From positions 2,232,001 to 2,296,000 of the forward strand of contig ML978123.1 in the NCBI GenBank assembly GCA_010015805.1: 64,000 nt of DNA, given 5' to 3'. Of this stretch, positions 1 through 11,401 are shown piece after piece. The notes under the pieces were generated by a model. The model worked only from the letters and a program-made list of their open reading frames with translations, was not told where the DNA came from and made no database searches. This DNA comes from Rhizodiscina lignyota (taxonomy: Eukaryota; Ascomycota; Dothideomycetes; Aulographales; Rhizodiscinaceae). The position numbers were made by a program, and so were the translations under genes. Each line of letters opens with the position of its first letter. Position 1 is the stretch's first letter.

Positions 1-723
1 GCAATTAGAACATTAGAAGCGGAGAGAGGATGTAAGACCGATCCGTCATGATTTTGAGCTCAGCAAAAAGAGCTGGCGAGGTGCCGAAAGCCCAAAGCAC
101 CGAGTTCTTCTGAAGTGAAGCCGAAGATTCAATTGACGGCGTCTCGTCATGAATCTCCAGTGTTACAGACGCAATGCATTACGGAAGAGCTACATAGATA
201 CCTAGTCTCCAGCGAGCGAACAGTCTGCAGAGTCACTATTGTACAGCTCCGTTCCGTACTTCCAGAAAGTTTCCGCGTATTAATGAGTTTACATTCGAGC
301 TGATTAGGGAGTAGCTTACCAGGCTTGCCTTTAGAAGATTTACTTCTTATTCTCTTAGAAGAGAGACTACGTTGCGGATCTCATACGCTCACAGGAAACT
401 AGCTCCTTCGTATGTCCTCACTTTGTCTTCCCTTCCTCAAGCTCGCAGACTTCTCTGCAGCAGACTCGACAGTCCATCCCCTCCTCAAGCGTCCGTCACA
501 GGTGCTTGTCGAGTCGCTCAGCTTTCGAGCATTCAACCTTGCCTTGCTCTTGATCCAACTTCTCAATTAGCTTAGGTAGCACGTCCAGTGCTTCGTCGCC
601 CAGAAGCATCTTCTCTCGATTCTTCACAGATAAAGTGCAATTTCACACTTGAATCGGTAAATGGGAACAGGTTTATGTATCCCTCCTTCGTGCTCCTTAT
701 AATGCGAATGAATTTGTAATGTT
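1..723. other. Gap with no supported gene
   Basis: I see no convincing gene. On the minus strand, 609 to 496 reads as a 37-codon Lys/Glu/Leu-rich helical stretch that looks protein-like but has no visible partner exon; it may be a gene remnant. Confidence 0.5.
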
Positions 724-1200
724 CTATGAGTTGCGCCCTTTGCTGGCCTTTTCCCAAATCTCCCGCTCAGTACGTTTCTCGTACCGCTCTACTGGTGCGT
801 GCTTCTTGGGGCTACCCTTCTGACTGATAGTCGTCTTCTCCACGCCCTTCTCCACGTCTATCTCCTCTCTCCACTTGCTAGCTTCTGGGTTCGCTGGGCT
901 GACTTCCAACGGATTAACGATGTTGCCCTTTCCGGCAGTCGCCATCTGCGATTCAGGCTTTGTATCCCCCGGATGGTATGAAGCAATTTTCTGCTCTGCG
1001 ACGACGTGATCACCACCCGTCTTTGAGTATTCGTCCTTCACCACATTAATTGTGTCCTTCTCCTCGTAAACTTTCGTGTCGGCGGGGTTTTGGTGGGATG
1101 ACGAGAATGAGCGACGTGAAACGGTGGCAATGTGACGTGAGGGATATGGTCGAGAAATTGAAGCAGCAAGGAATCTCCTTGAAGATGCCATATTGGACAT
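724..1200 (-). CDS. Small hydrophilic protein, probably mitochondrial
   Basis: I do not recognise the family. One uninterrupted exon of 158 codons. The first ~35 residues are rich in Arg, Ser and Ala, lack acidic residues and end in an RRSFSSS stretch, which is what a fungal mitochondrial presequence looks like; a second Met sits at residue 4 and could equally be the start. The remainder is charged (Lys/Glu-rich), without membrane segments or cysteines, so it is likely a soluble, partly disordered matrix protein. The conserved-looking core is around residues 85-135 (GNIVNPLEVSPANPEASKW). It is transcribed away from the ECM15-like gene at 1749, leaving about 550 bp of shared upstream DNA. The mitochondrial location is inference from composition only. 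Confidence 0.7.
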   Translation of the reverse strand: MSNMASSRRFLAASISRPYPSRHIATVSRRSFSSSHQNPADTKVYEEKDTINVVKDEYSKTGGDHVVAEQKIASYHPGDTKPESQMATAGKGNIVNPLEVSPANPEASKWREEIDVEKGVEKTTISQKGSPKKHAPVERYEKRTEREIWEKASKGRNS

Positions 1201-1748
1201 ATCAATTGAGAAATTATGGGTTTCGCATCTATCTAGAGGTTAGTCAATCCACTGTGGAGCCCACTGAAGTCGAACTCACATATAGTATTTTGGTGAACAT
1301 CGGATCCTCAATTGAAGAATAGCTAGCTGCTATCTACGATAATGCGGGGAGGATTCCTTTATGTAAGGGATCAGACGGAGTGGACTCCAGGTCCACAGGG
1401 ATAGCTGCAGCTGAAGCTCTGACGTCATAACCCCTTAAAGCATCAAGAAGGGTCCGTTTCGAAGAACGCGAGGCACGCGTCGACTACTCAAACTGAACGA
1501 ATTAGTACGCAGGTGATACAGCATCAGTGACTAAAAAGACATGTCGGGTCCTAAGCAATTCCACACTGTGACATCAGTCTTGCGTACAGGTGCTACTCGA
1601 GTTTTCATCAGAGCGGCAACTACTTAACAGACAGCGGGTATTTGGATTATGACTTGAGAAGCTAACCACTTCCTTCATCAACCTCTCCAATTTACTTACA
1701 ACGAAAGACTCAGTTCACGATCCGGATTCTTTGCCCTTGGACAGCATC
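1201..1748. other. Divergent upstream region
   Basis: Upstream DNA shared by the minus-strand gene ending its start at 1200 and the plus-strand ECM15-like gene. No coding signal or recognisable box stands out. Confidence 0.5.
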
Positions 1749-2145
1749 ATGGCAACATCGCTTCCTGCAAAGTGCCAGGCCGACTTCTGTATTGTTCCAG
1801 TAAGCCTAAAAACCCCATCAACCCCAGGACTATGACCGTACTATCTGCTTCAACTCCACGCTAACTCTGATCTCTAGGTTGGCACCGTATCGCCGTCAAC
1901 ATCCCCGCACCTTGACCGAGTCGAAATACTTTTGAAGCAGAGTGGTTTGGAATACTCCATGCACCAAAGTGGCACTAGAATCGGTTCGTCAGACTGCTGG
2001 CTTTGCATTTAGCATACAGCTAACGCGTCTGACACAAGAGGGTGACTGGTTGGAGGTGATGAACCTCATTGGCAAAGCGCATATGCTTCTCCACGATGAG
2101 AGCGTCCAGAAGGTCCATACCGACGTGCGAATTGAGACAAGGTAG
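1749..2145 (+). CDS. ECM15: ECM15-like thiamine-binding (MTH1187/YkoF fold) protein, C-terminus shortened
   Basis: Three exons: 1749-1799, 1878-1983 and 2039-2145, with introns of 78 and 55 nt that both carry CTAAC branch sites. They join to 87 codons. The protein shows the family's signature parts in order: the ADFCIVPVGT strand near residue 11, HQSGTRIEGDW near 46, and the EVMNLIGKAH helix and VHTDVRIETR strand after it. The family (yeast Ecm15, bacterial YqgV/MTH1187) is a ~100-residue ferredoxin-like fold thought to bind thiamine or a similar ligand. Here a TAG follows directly after the ETR of the last strand, so the usual terminal TDK helix (~17 residues) is missing. The gene may be a slightly short functional copy or an early pseudogene. 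The family call is firm; the functional state is uncertain. Confidence 0.75.
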
Positions 2146-3186
2146 AGCTTTGTTCTCGATGTTTCATACGGTACAGAGCAAGAGAAGAAGCTAATAGACG
2201 CCGCGATAGGACTGATAAATGAACGGGAACCCGAAGGGTATGACTATGTAAAACGCGAGCATATCCAAAATATCGACTGTGCTCAAGGTGAGTGGCAGTG
2301 ATGGAAAGTCACGACTATTTCTCGGAAAGGCTTGATGGTTTCGCAAGAGCAACGAAGGGCTGTAAGGTACGTCTTACTGATGGTGCATTGAGGCTTGATA
2401 TGGAATGCGTACTGCCATTCCAGAAGAATCTTTCGACCTTGAGCCAAGACATTGAATTGTAGAAACCGCAGCCTGAACAAGGAAATGACTCTTTGGTATT
2501 CAATAGGGTTCAATTTCTCCAAGCCATGGATTCACACCAACCAGCTTCCAATGCTTCATAAGCACATAGCCTTATTCCTTCCGGCTGAATAGAGCAGCAT
2601 GCCCCTCTCCATACAGTCTCCGAAGTTGTTCCTCGATTTTTCATCAACTCTTTCTCAAATCTAAAAGAACGGAAAAGCTTTTTGTCGTATTATTCGATTT
2701 TCGGGATTCTGAGCGCTCCAATGAAATTTGCCACGAATGAAGCTCCCCTGCTTGTCGCGTGCGGAGTTTAGGCGTCATCCCGCATCAAACATGCACGCGC
2801 TAGTGCCTTCCCCAGATTTCCAAACGTCCACTTCCTTCTTTCAACCTCACACGTCAATTCAACTTGACACAGTTGAAGCCGCCAATCCCGGAGACTAATT
2901 TTGTTGTCCATATCGTCCTGCTTTGACATAAACGGGGAAAATGGCGGTTCTCAAATGATAACACTGCGATTACTGCAGAAGCAAGGGATCCTTCTCCGAA
3001 CCACGCGAGAGCAATCTGCGCTAGGTTGACAAATATCCGGCTTGATCATTCCGATGTAACGGGAAGGTCTAATTGTGTGGAGAGATGCGGGGTGTTCTTT
3101 TGACTCCGTACAGACTAATATAAGGCTTGAACATGCGAAGCTCTTCTGGCCCGTGTCTCTGGATTGTAGCCGCACTGACAGTGATC
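2146..3186. other. Gap with coding-like remnant at its 5' edge
   Basis: Directly after the ECM15-like stop, the same frame stays open for about 47 codons and reads protein-like (GTEQEKKLIDAAIGLI, then a DYVKREH segment), ending at a good GTGAGT donor near 2288. No convincing next exon follows. The rest, to the tannase start, shows no gene. Confidence 0.4.
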
Positions 3187-5030
3187 ATGAGGTTCTTCTC
3201 ACTGTACTTGGTTGCACCCCTACTGGGGCTCGTCTGTTCCAGCAGCGACTTTCAGCAGAAATGTCTTTCTTTCCAGCCGGAGAAGACGATCTTCAATTCT
3301 ACAAGAGCAGCCCGCGAGTTTATTGCGGCCGGCACAAACCTGACTCTGGCTGGTAACGACCCGTCATGTGGGCGAGCCAGTCAGGTGATCCCAGCAGACA
3401 TATGTCGTATTGCTTTGCATATTCCCACGTCTAACAGGTCCAGCATTACGATGGAATTATGGTTGCCCGAAGACTGGAAAGACCGACGAGTGCTTACATC
3501 GGGCAACGGAGGCATTGATGGATGTGAGACACTTCAAAGAACTATCCAATTATGGTATCATTGCATATCATATGACTCTTGACTGACAACCGGTACTAGG
3601 CATCCAGTATGAGAACTTGGCATATGGTGTTCAGAATGGGTTCGTCTCGGCCGGCGCCAATAATGGTCATAATGGCACAGGAGGTCAACCATATTTGCAC
3701 AACCCTGATATCATTATTGACTTCTCCTGGCGTTCGTAAGTGATTGTACATACATCATGTTTCGTCCCCATATTGACTGCGGCCAGACTTCATACCGCAA
3801 TTTCGCAGGCAAAGCGGCTCTCGAGCATGTTCTATCGAGAATCGTACCACAAAGCTTATTACATCGGCTGCTCACTTGGCGGCCGGATGGGTATTGGAAG
3901 TGCTCAAAGGTTTCCTGCCGACTTCGACGGCATACTGGCAGGGAGCCCAGCAACAGACTTCAATCACCTCTATGCGTGGCGCGCCAGCTTCTATCCAATC
4001 ACCGGCAAGAATACGTCTGCGAATTTCATCGGCTCCGATCTTTGGGCAATAATTCACCAAGAAATCCTAAACCAATGCGACACGCTCGACCATGTGGAAG
4101 ATGGAATCATCGAAGATCCGAGTCTTTGCATCTTTCGTCCCGAGGCCCTGCTTTGTTCCAATGCGAAGAAGTCTAATTGCTTGAACCCAGCTCAGGTTGA
4201 CATTGTCAACAGGATATACAGCCCCCTTTATGGATCCGATGGGAAGCTGATATTCCCTGCGATGCAGCCTGGCAATGAGCTTGTTGCCAGGTCAGCTTTG
4301 TACAGTGGGACACCATGGCAACTTTCACAGGTATGTGGCCGCAAATCACTGCCTCTCGTTATTCGTGTTGGTCTGAAAACTGTTCTAATACGACAATGTG
4401 TTTTCCTCAGGACTGGTATAGATATGTCCTTCTGAATGATTCAACCTGGGACCAATTCACCTTCAACCTGGCAGACGCCATGCTCGCCGATGAGATAAAC
4501 CCGTCAGACATCAGGACTTGGCCATCCACTCTTGCTCCCTTCGCCGAGAGAGGCGGCAAAATCATCACCTACCATGGGCAGCAAGATAACCAGATCTCAT
4601 GCTTCAACTCCAACCGCTTTTACAACCACCTTTCCACCGGCATGTCTGCGAGCTCGCGCGATATGGACTCGTTCTATCGCTTCTTTAGGATCTCTGGTAT
4701 GTTCCATTGCAATACCGGCCCTGGGGCGTGGGTGTTTGGTCAGTCTGGGAATGCACCGTCAGCTGGGATTGGCTTCCATCCGAAAAGTAATGCTCTCGCA
4801 GCCCTAGTGGACTGGGTTGAGAATGGTAACGCTCCGATCACCATGGAAGGGACCAAGTTCGTCAATGACGATCCAAAGCAAGGAGTCATGTTCCGACGGA
4901 AGCACTGCAGGTGGGTTGATGAGCTGCAAATGGGGGAAAATCAATACTAACACTTCTCCACAGGTATCCGCTTAGGAATACATACAAGGGTGGAGACGCG
5001 TCTAACCCGTCGAATTGGGAATGTCGCTAG
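3187..5030 (+). CDS. Secreted tannase/feruloyl esterase family protein
   Basis: Five exons: 3187-3523, 3600-3735, 3787-4330, 4411-4910 and 4964-5030 (527 codons); the last intron has a perfect TACTAAC. The start gives a hydrophobic signal peptide (MRFFSLYLVAPLLGLV); an in-frame ATG 60 nt upstream is possible but buries it. The family hydrolyses ester bonds of gallotannins or feruloylated plant polysaccharides outside the cell. The catalytic set is visible: Ser187 in GCSLGGRMG, Asp398 in GQQDNQIS, His438 in MFHCNTG, and the neighbouring Cys186 and Cys439 that form the family's characteristic disulfide linking the Ser and His. Substrate (tannin or ferulate) cannot be told from sequence. Length is normal for the family and no break is seen, in contrast with the damaged genes on both sides. 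Confidence 0.93.
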
Positions 5031-5338
5031 TATACTCATATTAACGAATAAAGTTTCACAGCCGTTGAGCTTCAGTGTTAATTCACATCTCTGAACATGA
5101 TCACAGCATACACACTCCCTAAGGCTCACAGCGTATTCACCTGCGCAGTTTCTGACCAGCTTCGCGAGTGACAGAATACTTGACCGTCAGCTAAGTCGTA
5201 ACACTAAGGGGATTGCTCTTACATCTTATGGTGGTTGAGACTATCGCAGAAAAGTTAGTTGTACACTCTCCGGGGTGTAGTAACTTAATAGTAAACTGTT
5301 GAAGAACTTGTACGCTTTGTTATTCACCGAGGCTACAT

Positions 5339-6262
5339 ATGGATGCTGTTCAGTGTCTCGCGGCAGCTGTGCCCAACTTTTTTGTCATCCTCTTCCAGAA
5401 AACCCCGTGCTGGCCCGACAGGCTTGTCTCAATGCTCTCTCACCACAACCTACATAGAGGCTGAGATCAAGTGCAAAACTTCTGTGCCGTCTCTCGTCTG
5501 CGACGGTCCCGCCTTGCCACTAATCTGCCGTCTGCTTTCACTCTAATCGACCCTTCTCCTAATGGTTGGGGCACATTCGCCTCCGCGTTTGTCAAAAATG
5601 TCGTAGGGCAACGCCTGTGCAAATTTACTCGTACGAGCCCGATAATGCATTCGGTGCGGCAATGTGGACTTCCGGCATTACAACGATACCGCCTATATCG
5701 AACGATGTGTATGCCGCAAGGCTCGGCCTACAGCTAAACACTTATTGGGGCTTGATAAATGGAATGTACGCAATTCCCGGCGGCATCAGCCCGACGACAG
5801 CTATCATGGCAGGCACCAACGTGTCCGACTACACTGGCGTTAACTCCGGCCTTTACTTCCTGGCGAATTCGTCAACCAGTGTCGGCACACAAACTACCAG
5901 CACCTCCGTCATCCAAGCCCATTACGGCTGGATCGTTGCCCTCTCAGTCTCCATCACCTCCATAGTCATGATCATCGCCACTCTCGTCCCGCCCATCATC
6001 CGCTACACCTGCACGCGCTCGCCAGACGTGATGCAATATCTCCAGTTTGGCGACTAGGGATAACAGGTACGTGCCGCTGCCGGCGAGCGGAACATATATG
6101 GCAGCATCCGAGCGCGCTAGGCTATTAAACAACTTACAGGTCCAAATTGGTGATGTCGAGGCTAGGGGTAAGGTTGGTAGATTGGGGATCACATTAACAA
6201 AGGAAGGCCTTAAAGAGAAGCCGCACCTGATGAAAGTGATGCAGAGGAGGCTATATAGATAA
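5339..6262 (+). pseudogene. Truncated, frameshifted fungal membrane protein
   Basis: Pieces of one protein of a large uncharacterised dothideomycete membrane-protein family lie in order but in changing frames. MDAVQCLAAAVPNFF starts at 5339 (frame 2), LSQCSLTTTYIEAEIKC follows near 5430 (frame 0), NFCAVSRLRRS near 5475 (frame 2), a long stretch with one transmembrane helix (IVALSVSITSIVMIIATLV) runs 5600-6045 (frame 1), and a cytosolic tail TRDNRYVPLP to 6262 (frame 2). That makes at least four frame changes. The spaces between pieces are too small for introns. The N-terminal part with the other membrane spans, expected from full-length relatives, is absent. The family assignment is from memory of similar proteins and has no known function. 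Confidence 0.75.
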
Positions 6263-6518
6263 AGAAAACGTCATTGTTAATCAGTGATAGAAAGTGCCAG
6301 TGGGCCGAGGACAAAGAAAGACGAGCATACGCCACTGCTTTTGTCAGACCATCTAATTTTCTTGTTTATTTGCCCTTGTTTGAACAAAGACCTCGATGAA
6401 CACCGCTCTTGCCGATAGCCTACTATATATAGAGAAATGCTCTGCTGGAGGTCCATCGAGTTTCAACTTTCAACTTAAGCAGACATTTTAAAGAGAAAAG
6501 ACAAGTACAGGTATTCCA

Positions 6519-7969
6519 ATGTATTTCAGCGAAAGAAGGCCACCTCCGGAGGAGAAAGACAAGGCGCCCGAGGAAATGAGGGCTTATATGAAGTTTGACC
6601 CCACCTGTAAGCTTCATCCTTTTGTTCACCCCTGCGGTATTCCAACGACGACAGCAGCCTTAGCTTACTCAAAGACGTAACGTAGATCACCCCGGTCTGA
6701 CCGAAGAAGATCTCCGCCATAAACTTTATAAAAAAACGATTAAAGACTATGGTAAGACAGGTAAGGAATGTATCCCGAAACAGCATCTCCATGATCGAGA
6801 TTATGAAGTGCTATGCCGCAATTGTGGGTGGAATGAGTACATAGACAACTCAGGCGGATATACATCTCGAGTCAAAGTCCATCACACCCGGTGGAATATG
6901 GCAATCTGGAGTATCGGCCCTAACTGGATGCTGCGGGACGAGCCAAATGACTGCACATTGGCCAACGACTGCGACGCCATGGAGTTTTTACACTCCCAGA
7001 ACACGACCATTCCGGTTCCGAAAATACAGAGGCTAAGTTCTCGGACGGAAACGTTTCAATTTACTCTCATGGCCCGTGCCCAGGGAGAGCCCCTCCACAA
7101 GGTCTGGGACTCATATACAAAGGAGGAACGACAATCGGTCGCAAAGCAGCTGGGCGGCTACATCCGGCAGTGGCGACAGTTTACGGCCCCAAGAGCCCAA
7201 AAAGTTAATGGCGAACGGCTTGATGATCTACTAATTGGCTCATGTAAAGGTCGGATTCCGTCATGTAAGAAAATCGGCTACACAACAGAGGAGTGGCTTG
7301 AGGACCTCACACCCGAGTTGCGACAGGGCCTAACCATACTGGCACGACTGGACAAGACGCTCGTACAAGAACCCCGGACGCTCGACCAACTCGTGCAAGA
7401 ATATAAGGATAAATTCCCAAAGGGTGGACCGTATGTCTTCACGCACGGAGACCTCAACCTCTCAAATATCATTGTATCAGAGGGTAAAATTACAGGTGTT
7501 ATCGACTGGGAGCGGGCAGGCTTCTACCCTTGGTGGGCCGAACGGATGTTTGCACACATGGTACAGGACGTTAGGTTCCATGAGATGTTTGATTTTATAC
7601 CGGATGACTTTTGCCCCGGCTACGACAGACCCGCCTTTATTGACAAGGTCAGTCGCCCTGTTGCCCGCCTCATACAGCTATTCGAAACATGTCCACGACT
7701 CCATCGAGGCGACGAGAATACTTGGGTTCGGCGCCCGTTCTGCGAATGCAGGCAATCCTCTGGCCGTATTTACCCACGCGATATGGGTGTGCCTCCAACG
7801 CATGAAATAGCAGACGCGGACCCAGAACTTACAAAAGAGGACTGGGAGGAGTTCTTTGCAGGGTATCCGAAAAAAGAAGGCTGAGAAAATCTCGACTACG
7901 GAGGAGGAGGAGAGCAGTGATCCCGTCACGCCAAATACCAAGCGGCTTGGTTTGATGGATGATATTTGA
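6519..7969 (+). pseudogene. APH-fold phosphotransferase, two frame changes
   Basis: An aminoglycoside-phosphotransferase-like (protein-kinase fold) gene typical of filamentous fungi. The body, 6664-7884, holds a nucleotide-binding N-lobe (WSIGPNWMLRDEPND), the catalytic loop FTHGDLNLSNI with HGD and Asn, and the metal-binding GVIDWERAG. Upstream, ATG 6519 opens a matching N-terminus (EKDKAPEEMRAYMKFDP, then VHPCGIPTTT) that ends at TAA 6678 in another frame, just where the family continues into VDHPGLTEEDL. Downstream, the frame changes again in the A6 run near 7870: the family-like tail continues through an acidic EEEESSD segment to TGA 7969 rather than stopping at 7884. Substrates of the fungal members are unknown. 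Two breaks suggest a recent pseudogene or, less likely, sequence errors at homopolymers; the central catalytic domain is otherwise intact. Confidence 0.7.
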
Positions 7970-8310
7970 TTATGTAATGGTTTGACTTGATTGGATTTAG
8001 CTCGATTGAGCTTGTTTGGGTCGTTTATCAAGCGGCTCAGGGCATTTTGTAGTAATATGTGTACCTATAATAATCAACCATTTTATCACGATAGATTATA
8101 TAATTAGCTAATAAGCTCTCTGTACTCGCCTCTTATATCTAAATAACCAGAGTATATAAATTCTTCTATAATTAAAAGACTGATTTACCACACGTATCAA
8201 GCGGCTTGATGATTGTTTGAAGCGTATGAGTCCTTATCAAATCAATCAATTCAAGCCAAGTTTCAAACAGACCAATCAAAGCTTGATAACGTTTGATTGG
8301 ATGGGAACAT
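7930..8310. repeat. AT-rich segment with three CAAGCGGCT copies, possible MITE
   Basis: Three near-palindromic copies of a 13-mer occur at 7938-7950 (CCAAGCGGCTTGG), 8028-8040 (TCAAGCGGCTCAG) and 8197-8209 (TCAAGCGGCTTGA). TTGATT/AATCAA words are dense in both orientations at the two ends, and the centre (8040-8190) is strongly AT-rich. The first copy overlaps the tail of the phosphotransferase gene. This could be a small foldback DNA element or a partial duplication of that tail; I could not define clean terminal repeats. Confidence 0.35.
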
Positions 8311-8497
8311 TGGAGGAGAGAGACAGGCGCAGGGAATAATTTATGATCAATAAACCATCTGACAATTTATAGTCTATTCCCTAGATGGTACGACTGATCG
8401 GGCAGTTTGTCTGGTACGAAGAAGCTGGTTTCTGACGAGCGAGCGACTCTCAACACCGAATATCCCAGCCACGCCAGTTCACGTGATGAAATTGAAC

Positions 8498-8947
8498 CTA
8501 CGACGACCATCCAATGCGCCTAATGTGCTCTAGCCCCCTTTCCCTGTCTGAATTGCTGGTCGTGGGGGCTTCCTTTCCATCTCGAAAACATAACTTCATC
8601 GCACCTCCTGGCAGTCGCAGAAATAGCAGCTCTCTTGCCTCGTTCTCGGATCCGTTATCTGTAATGTACAAAGCAATTCGGTCAGAGCTTTTGGCTCTTT
8701 CCATATTCAAATCCCACGCGTCAAATGCGCACTGCTTTGACGCAGGTGGGTGATCACGATGGATGGAGAAGATGGTCCAGTTGATGTTGGTGTCGGCTTC
8801 AAGGTCCCAGGTTGGTAATGTGAGTCCACCACATTCTTTGCAGACTGTAGCCGTGGACATGTTGCTTGACTTGCAAAATAAGCAACTGTTGGATGCTAGG
8901 GGTTCAGGTAGAGGATTGACCGCGGCAGAAGAATGCTCGTCGAGCAT
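8498..8947 (-). CDS. Small protein with CxxC-type zinc ribbon
   Basis: I do not recognise the family. A single exon of 149 codons from ATG 8947 to TAG 8498. Residues ~20-40 carry the pairs CLFC and CKEC, spaced as in small zinc ribbons, followed by an acidic and aromatic region (WDLEADTNINWTIFSIH) and a basic, Arg-rich end. No signal peptide or membrane span. A TATA-like TATATATT at about 9044-9051 lies ~100 bp upstream of the start on this strand, which supports a real transcription unit. Function cannot be inferred beyond possible metal or nucleic-acid binding. Confidence 0.6.
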   Translation of the reverse strand: MLDEHSSAAVNPLPEPLASNSCLFCKSSNMSTATVCKECGGLTLPTWDLEADTNINWTIFSIHRDHPPASKQCAFDAWDLNMERAKSSDRIALYITDNGSENEARELLFLRLPGGAMKLCFRDGKEAPTTSNSDRERGLEHIRRIGWSS

Positions 8948-11401
8948 AGTGACGGAAATTTAAGAGAGGAATGGAAATCCGAAAGGGGGTGTAGATAGCT
9001 GGCTCAATTGGTGATTCCGGGAACTCAGTGCTCGCGCCACACAGTATATATTAGCGATCAAACTGGGCCAGCTTTTCACTGTCTGGCGCAGCGTTTCCTT
9101 TCGTTTAGACAAAGCCGGTTTGCTAGTACATGTCTAGAACAATAAACGGGAGAGAACAAAGGAACTAGTCTGGAAGGTATCATATGCTAGATCACACAGA
9201 AGTTTGCTAGACGTCTCACCTTTCAATGACGCCTTTGTCTTTGCGCGCTGAATCTAAGATATACGCAATACGATTCAATGTCGCCTCAGCCCTGTCGCAA
9301 GCGCTCACTTCGCGTTTGCTCGGCGTCTCTGCCGGCTTGTCCAGGAGCTTTGCGTTTGGAGATTGCATCGTGCTCGTGCTTCAAACGCGATCGATATGCT
9401 GTCCCTTTTGATTACCGCGATGAGTAGCGCTTGGAAGCTGCCAGTTGCCGCATTCGTTGCGATCAGAAGAGCACTGTGGGACCCGTTCGGAAGGGCTACT
9501 GCGCAGGGCGAGCTTAACATGAGCTTGGCTTGAAGAGCCTTCAGAAGTCGCACGTCAGTTGCTCGCGGGGACCGCGCGACACGAGGAGATGCAGCGATGG
9601 CACCGGCAAGACGGGCATTATGCTTTGTATCTCTGGGGAGTTGACAACAGTGATCCACTTCCTCTTCTATTCGTGTGCGACCGAGCGTGCAACGGCAGGC
9701 CCTGATAGCATCAAAACTCACTCCCGACTCTTTCACGAGTTGTCATAGCATAGCGACGGCGCTTGACTGACGCATTGCTAAGGCAGCAGCCTGCCACATG
9801 GCATCGACGGGCAGGTCTGATCGACCGGTAGAACACACCCTACTAAGAAATAAATGACTATATCATTCTGAGTAGCCGCTGCCGTTAATGGCACTGCTGC
9901 TGTTACCACCGTCCTCGTCGAGCCAGCCTCTTTGTCTCGATGGGGAGGCGTGGGGGCGGCGTAACATGCGCAGAGCGGTAGTTTTGGGAAGCCATAACCT
10001 CTTTAAAGAAAAAGACGACAGGAGTACCGAAAGGCAGAGCATTGTCTTGTATCAGAGCGTACTCAACGTGGTGTCGTGATTCTTGTCAAGCGATTTGACA
10101 ATCTGGACAACAAAGCTTGGGATAACGAGGAGCACACTTATCCATGCAAAACAGTAGGACGTGCTTCAGCACCGGAGGAACAACTCCCTCCGATGAAGTA
10201 ATTACCTACCTAGTACACAATCTGGGAATATCGCCCCCTAAGTAGTTAGCAATATATCACGTGACATCAATCACCAACGTAATACCATCACCCCCTCAGT
10301 ACGTACTCCTGCTTTTTCGCGCGTGCGCGAGGCTGAATTAAAAGTGCGGAATTTGCCGCCAGCCACAAGCCACGCGCCAGGACAAGCGAGAGCTAAACTT
10401 AAGCCAGACGTTCCGTCTCTTTTCCAGGACTATTAGTCTCCACCAAATCAAACTCTGAGCAGAGCCTCAGGGGAACAAACCCTCTGCACCATGAGGCTCC
10501 GCGGGACCGGTCTTGCGTCCATTCCTACTCGGCAAGGCAGACTGCAATTGCGACTCGCGATTTCCACCCGTTGGGAAGGTACATCCAGCAACAGGAGTCA
10601 TGATCAAGTCGTCTCGATCCCACAGTACTGCAGAGCAAACAGTGTTAACGTTCACATGGCTTATCAATGTTCATCGTCCCCGATCTCGCAACTGGCCTTT
10701 GTGTTACCATCCTCTTTTAGCCGGAGGGACAGACGGAGAATGCCTCCTACCAACAAATATTGGCCAGAACCCGTCAACCCGAAGAGACGACTCCTGAGTC
10801 CTGACCTATGCCCTCCCGTGCCGAAAAGTTGTCTCGTTAAAGGTCTTGGCTAACGGGTCAACGAAGCCGCCCGCGCTTCGTGCAACAACCAAGACTTGCC
10901 TTTTCAGCTCGGCGCGGGCTTTGCCAACTTTATTCAGGAACACTTGCAAAGCAAGACAACTCCACGCGCCCGTTTGCGCCCGAGTGGTCTGCAGCTAGGC
11001 CTAGATCTAACCGTTAAGTCGATGGCGTTGAGGCGTTGTATTGGAGACGGTGCCAGTGCGGAGGTAGGGGTCCGATAATTGGATAAGGGAGTGTTCAGCC
11101 TCAAGCCCCAAGATGCACACGATTCCGGAAATGACACTATTTGGGCGGCGGGCTGCATGCTGTGCATGATTCAGAAGAGGGTAAGATGGTGCCTGATTCC
11201 TAGTAGAGGGGGAAGATATAGAAAGAGCATTTTCATCCGCCACTCTTTCCTGTCACGGGTGCATCTTCTCTTCTCAGCCTTATCGGTGAAAAGACATCGT
11301 CCTACAATCTCGTCGTCCTTCGTTTCTCTTCTTTCTTCCACACACTCGCTTAATCTCTTTGCTATTCGTACCACATTGTCATTGACGAATCTACTGTCAC
11401 A
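8948..11401. other. 2.4-kb gap without a supported gene
   Basis: Several short open frames on both strands (for instance 9305-9736 minus, 10491-10853 plus) have no family resemblance, start context or splice logic I can defend. A CACGTG E-box lies at about 10258, and a pyrimidine-rich leader at about 11250-11350 belongs to the MARVEL gene. A non-coding transcript cannot be excluded. Confidence 0.5.

Noticed and set aside
9305-9736. 143-codon minus-strand frame
   Set aside because: Ala/Arg-rich with no family resemblance and no start context or splice logic.
10491-10853. 120-codon plus-strand frame
   Set aside because: Overlapped by other frames of similar length; composition not protein-like.
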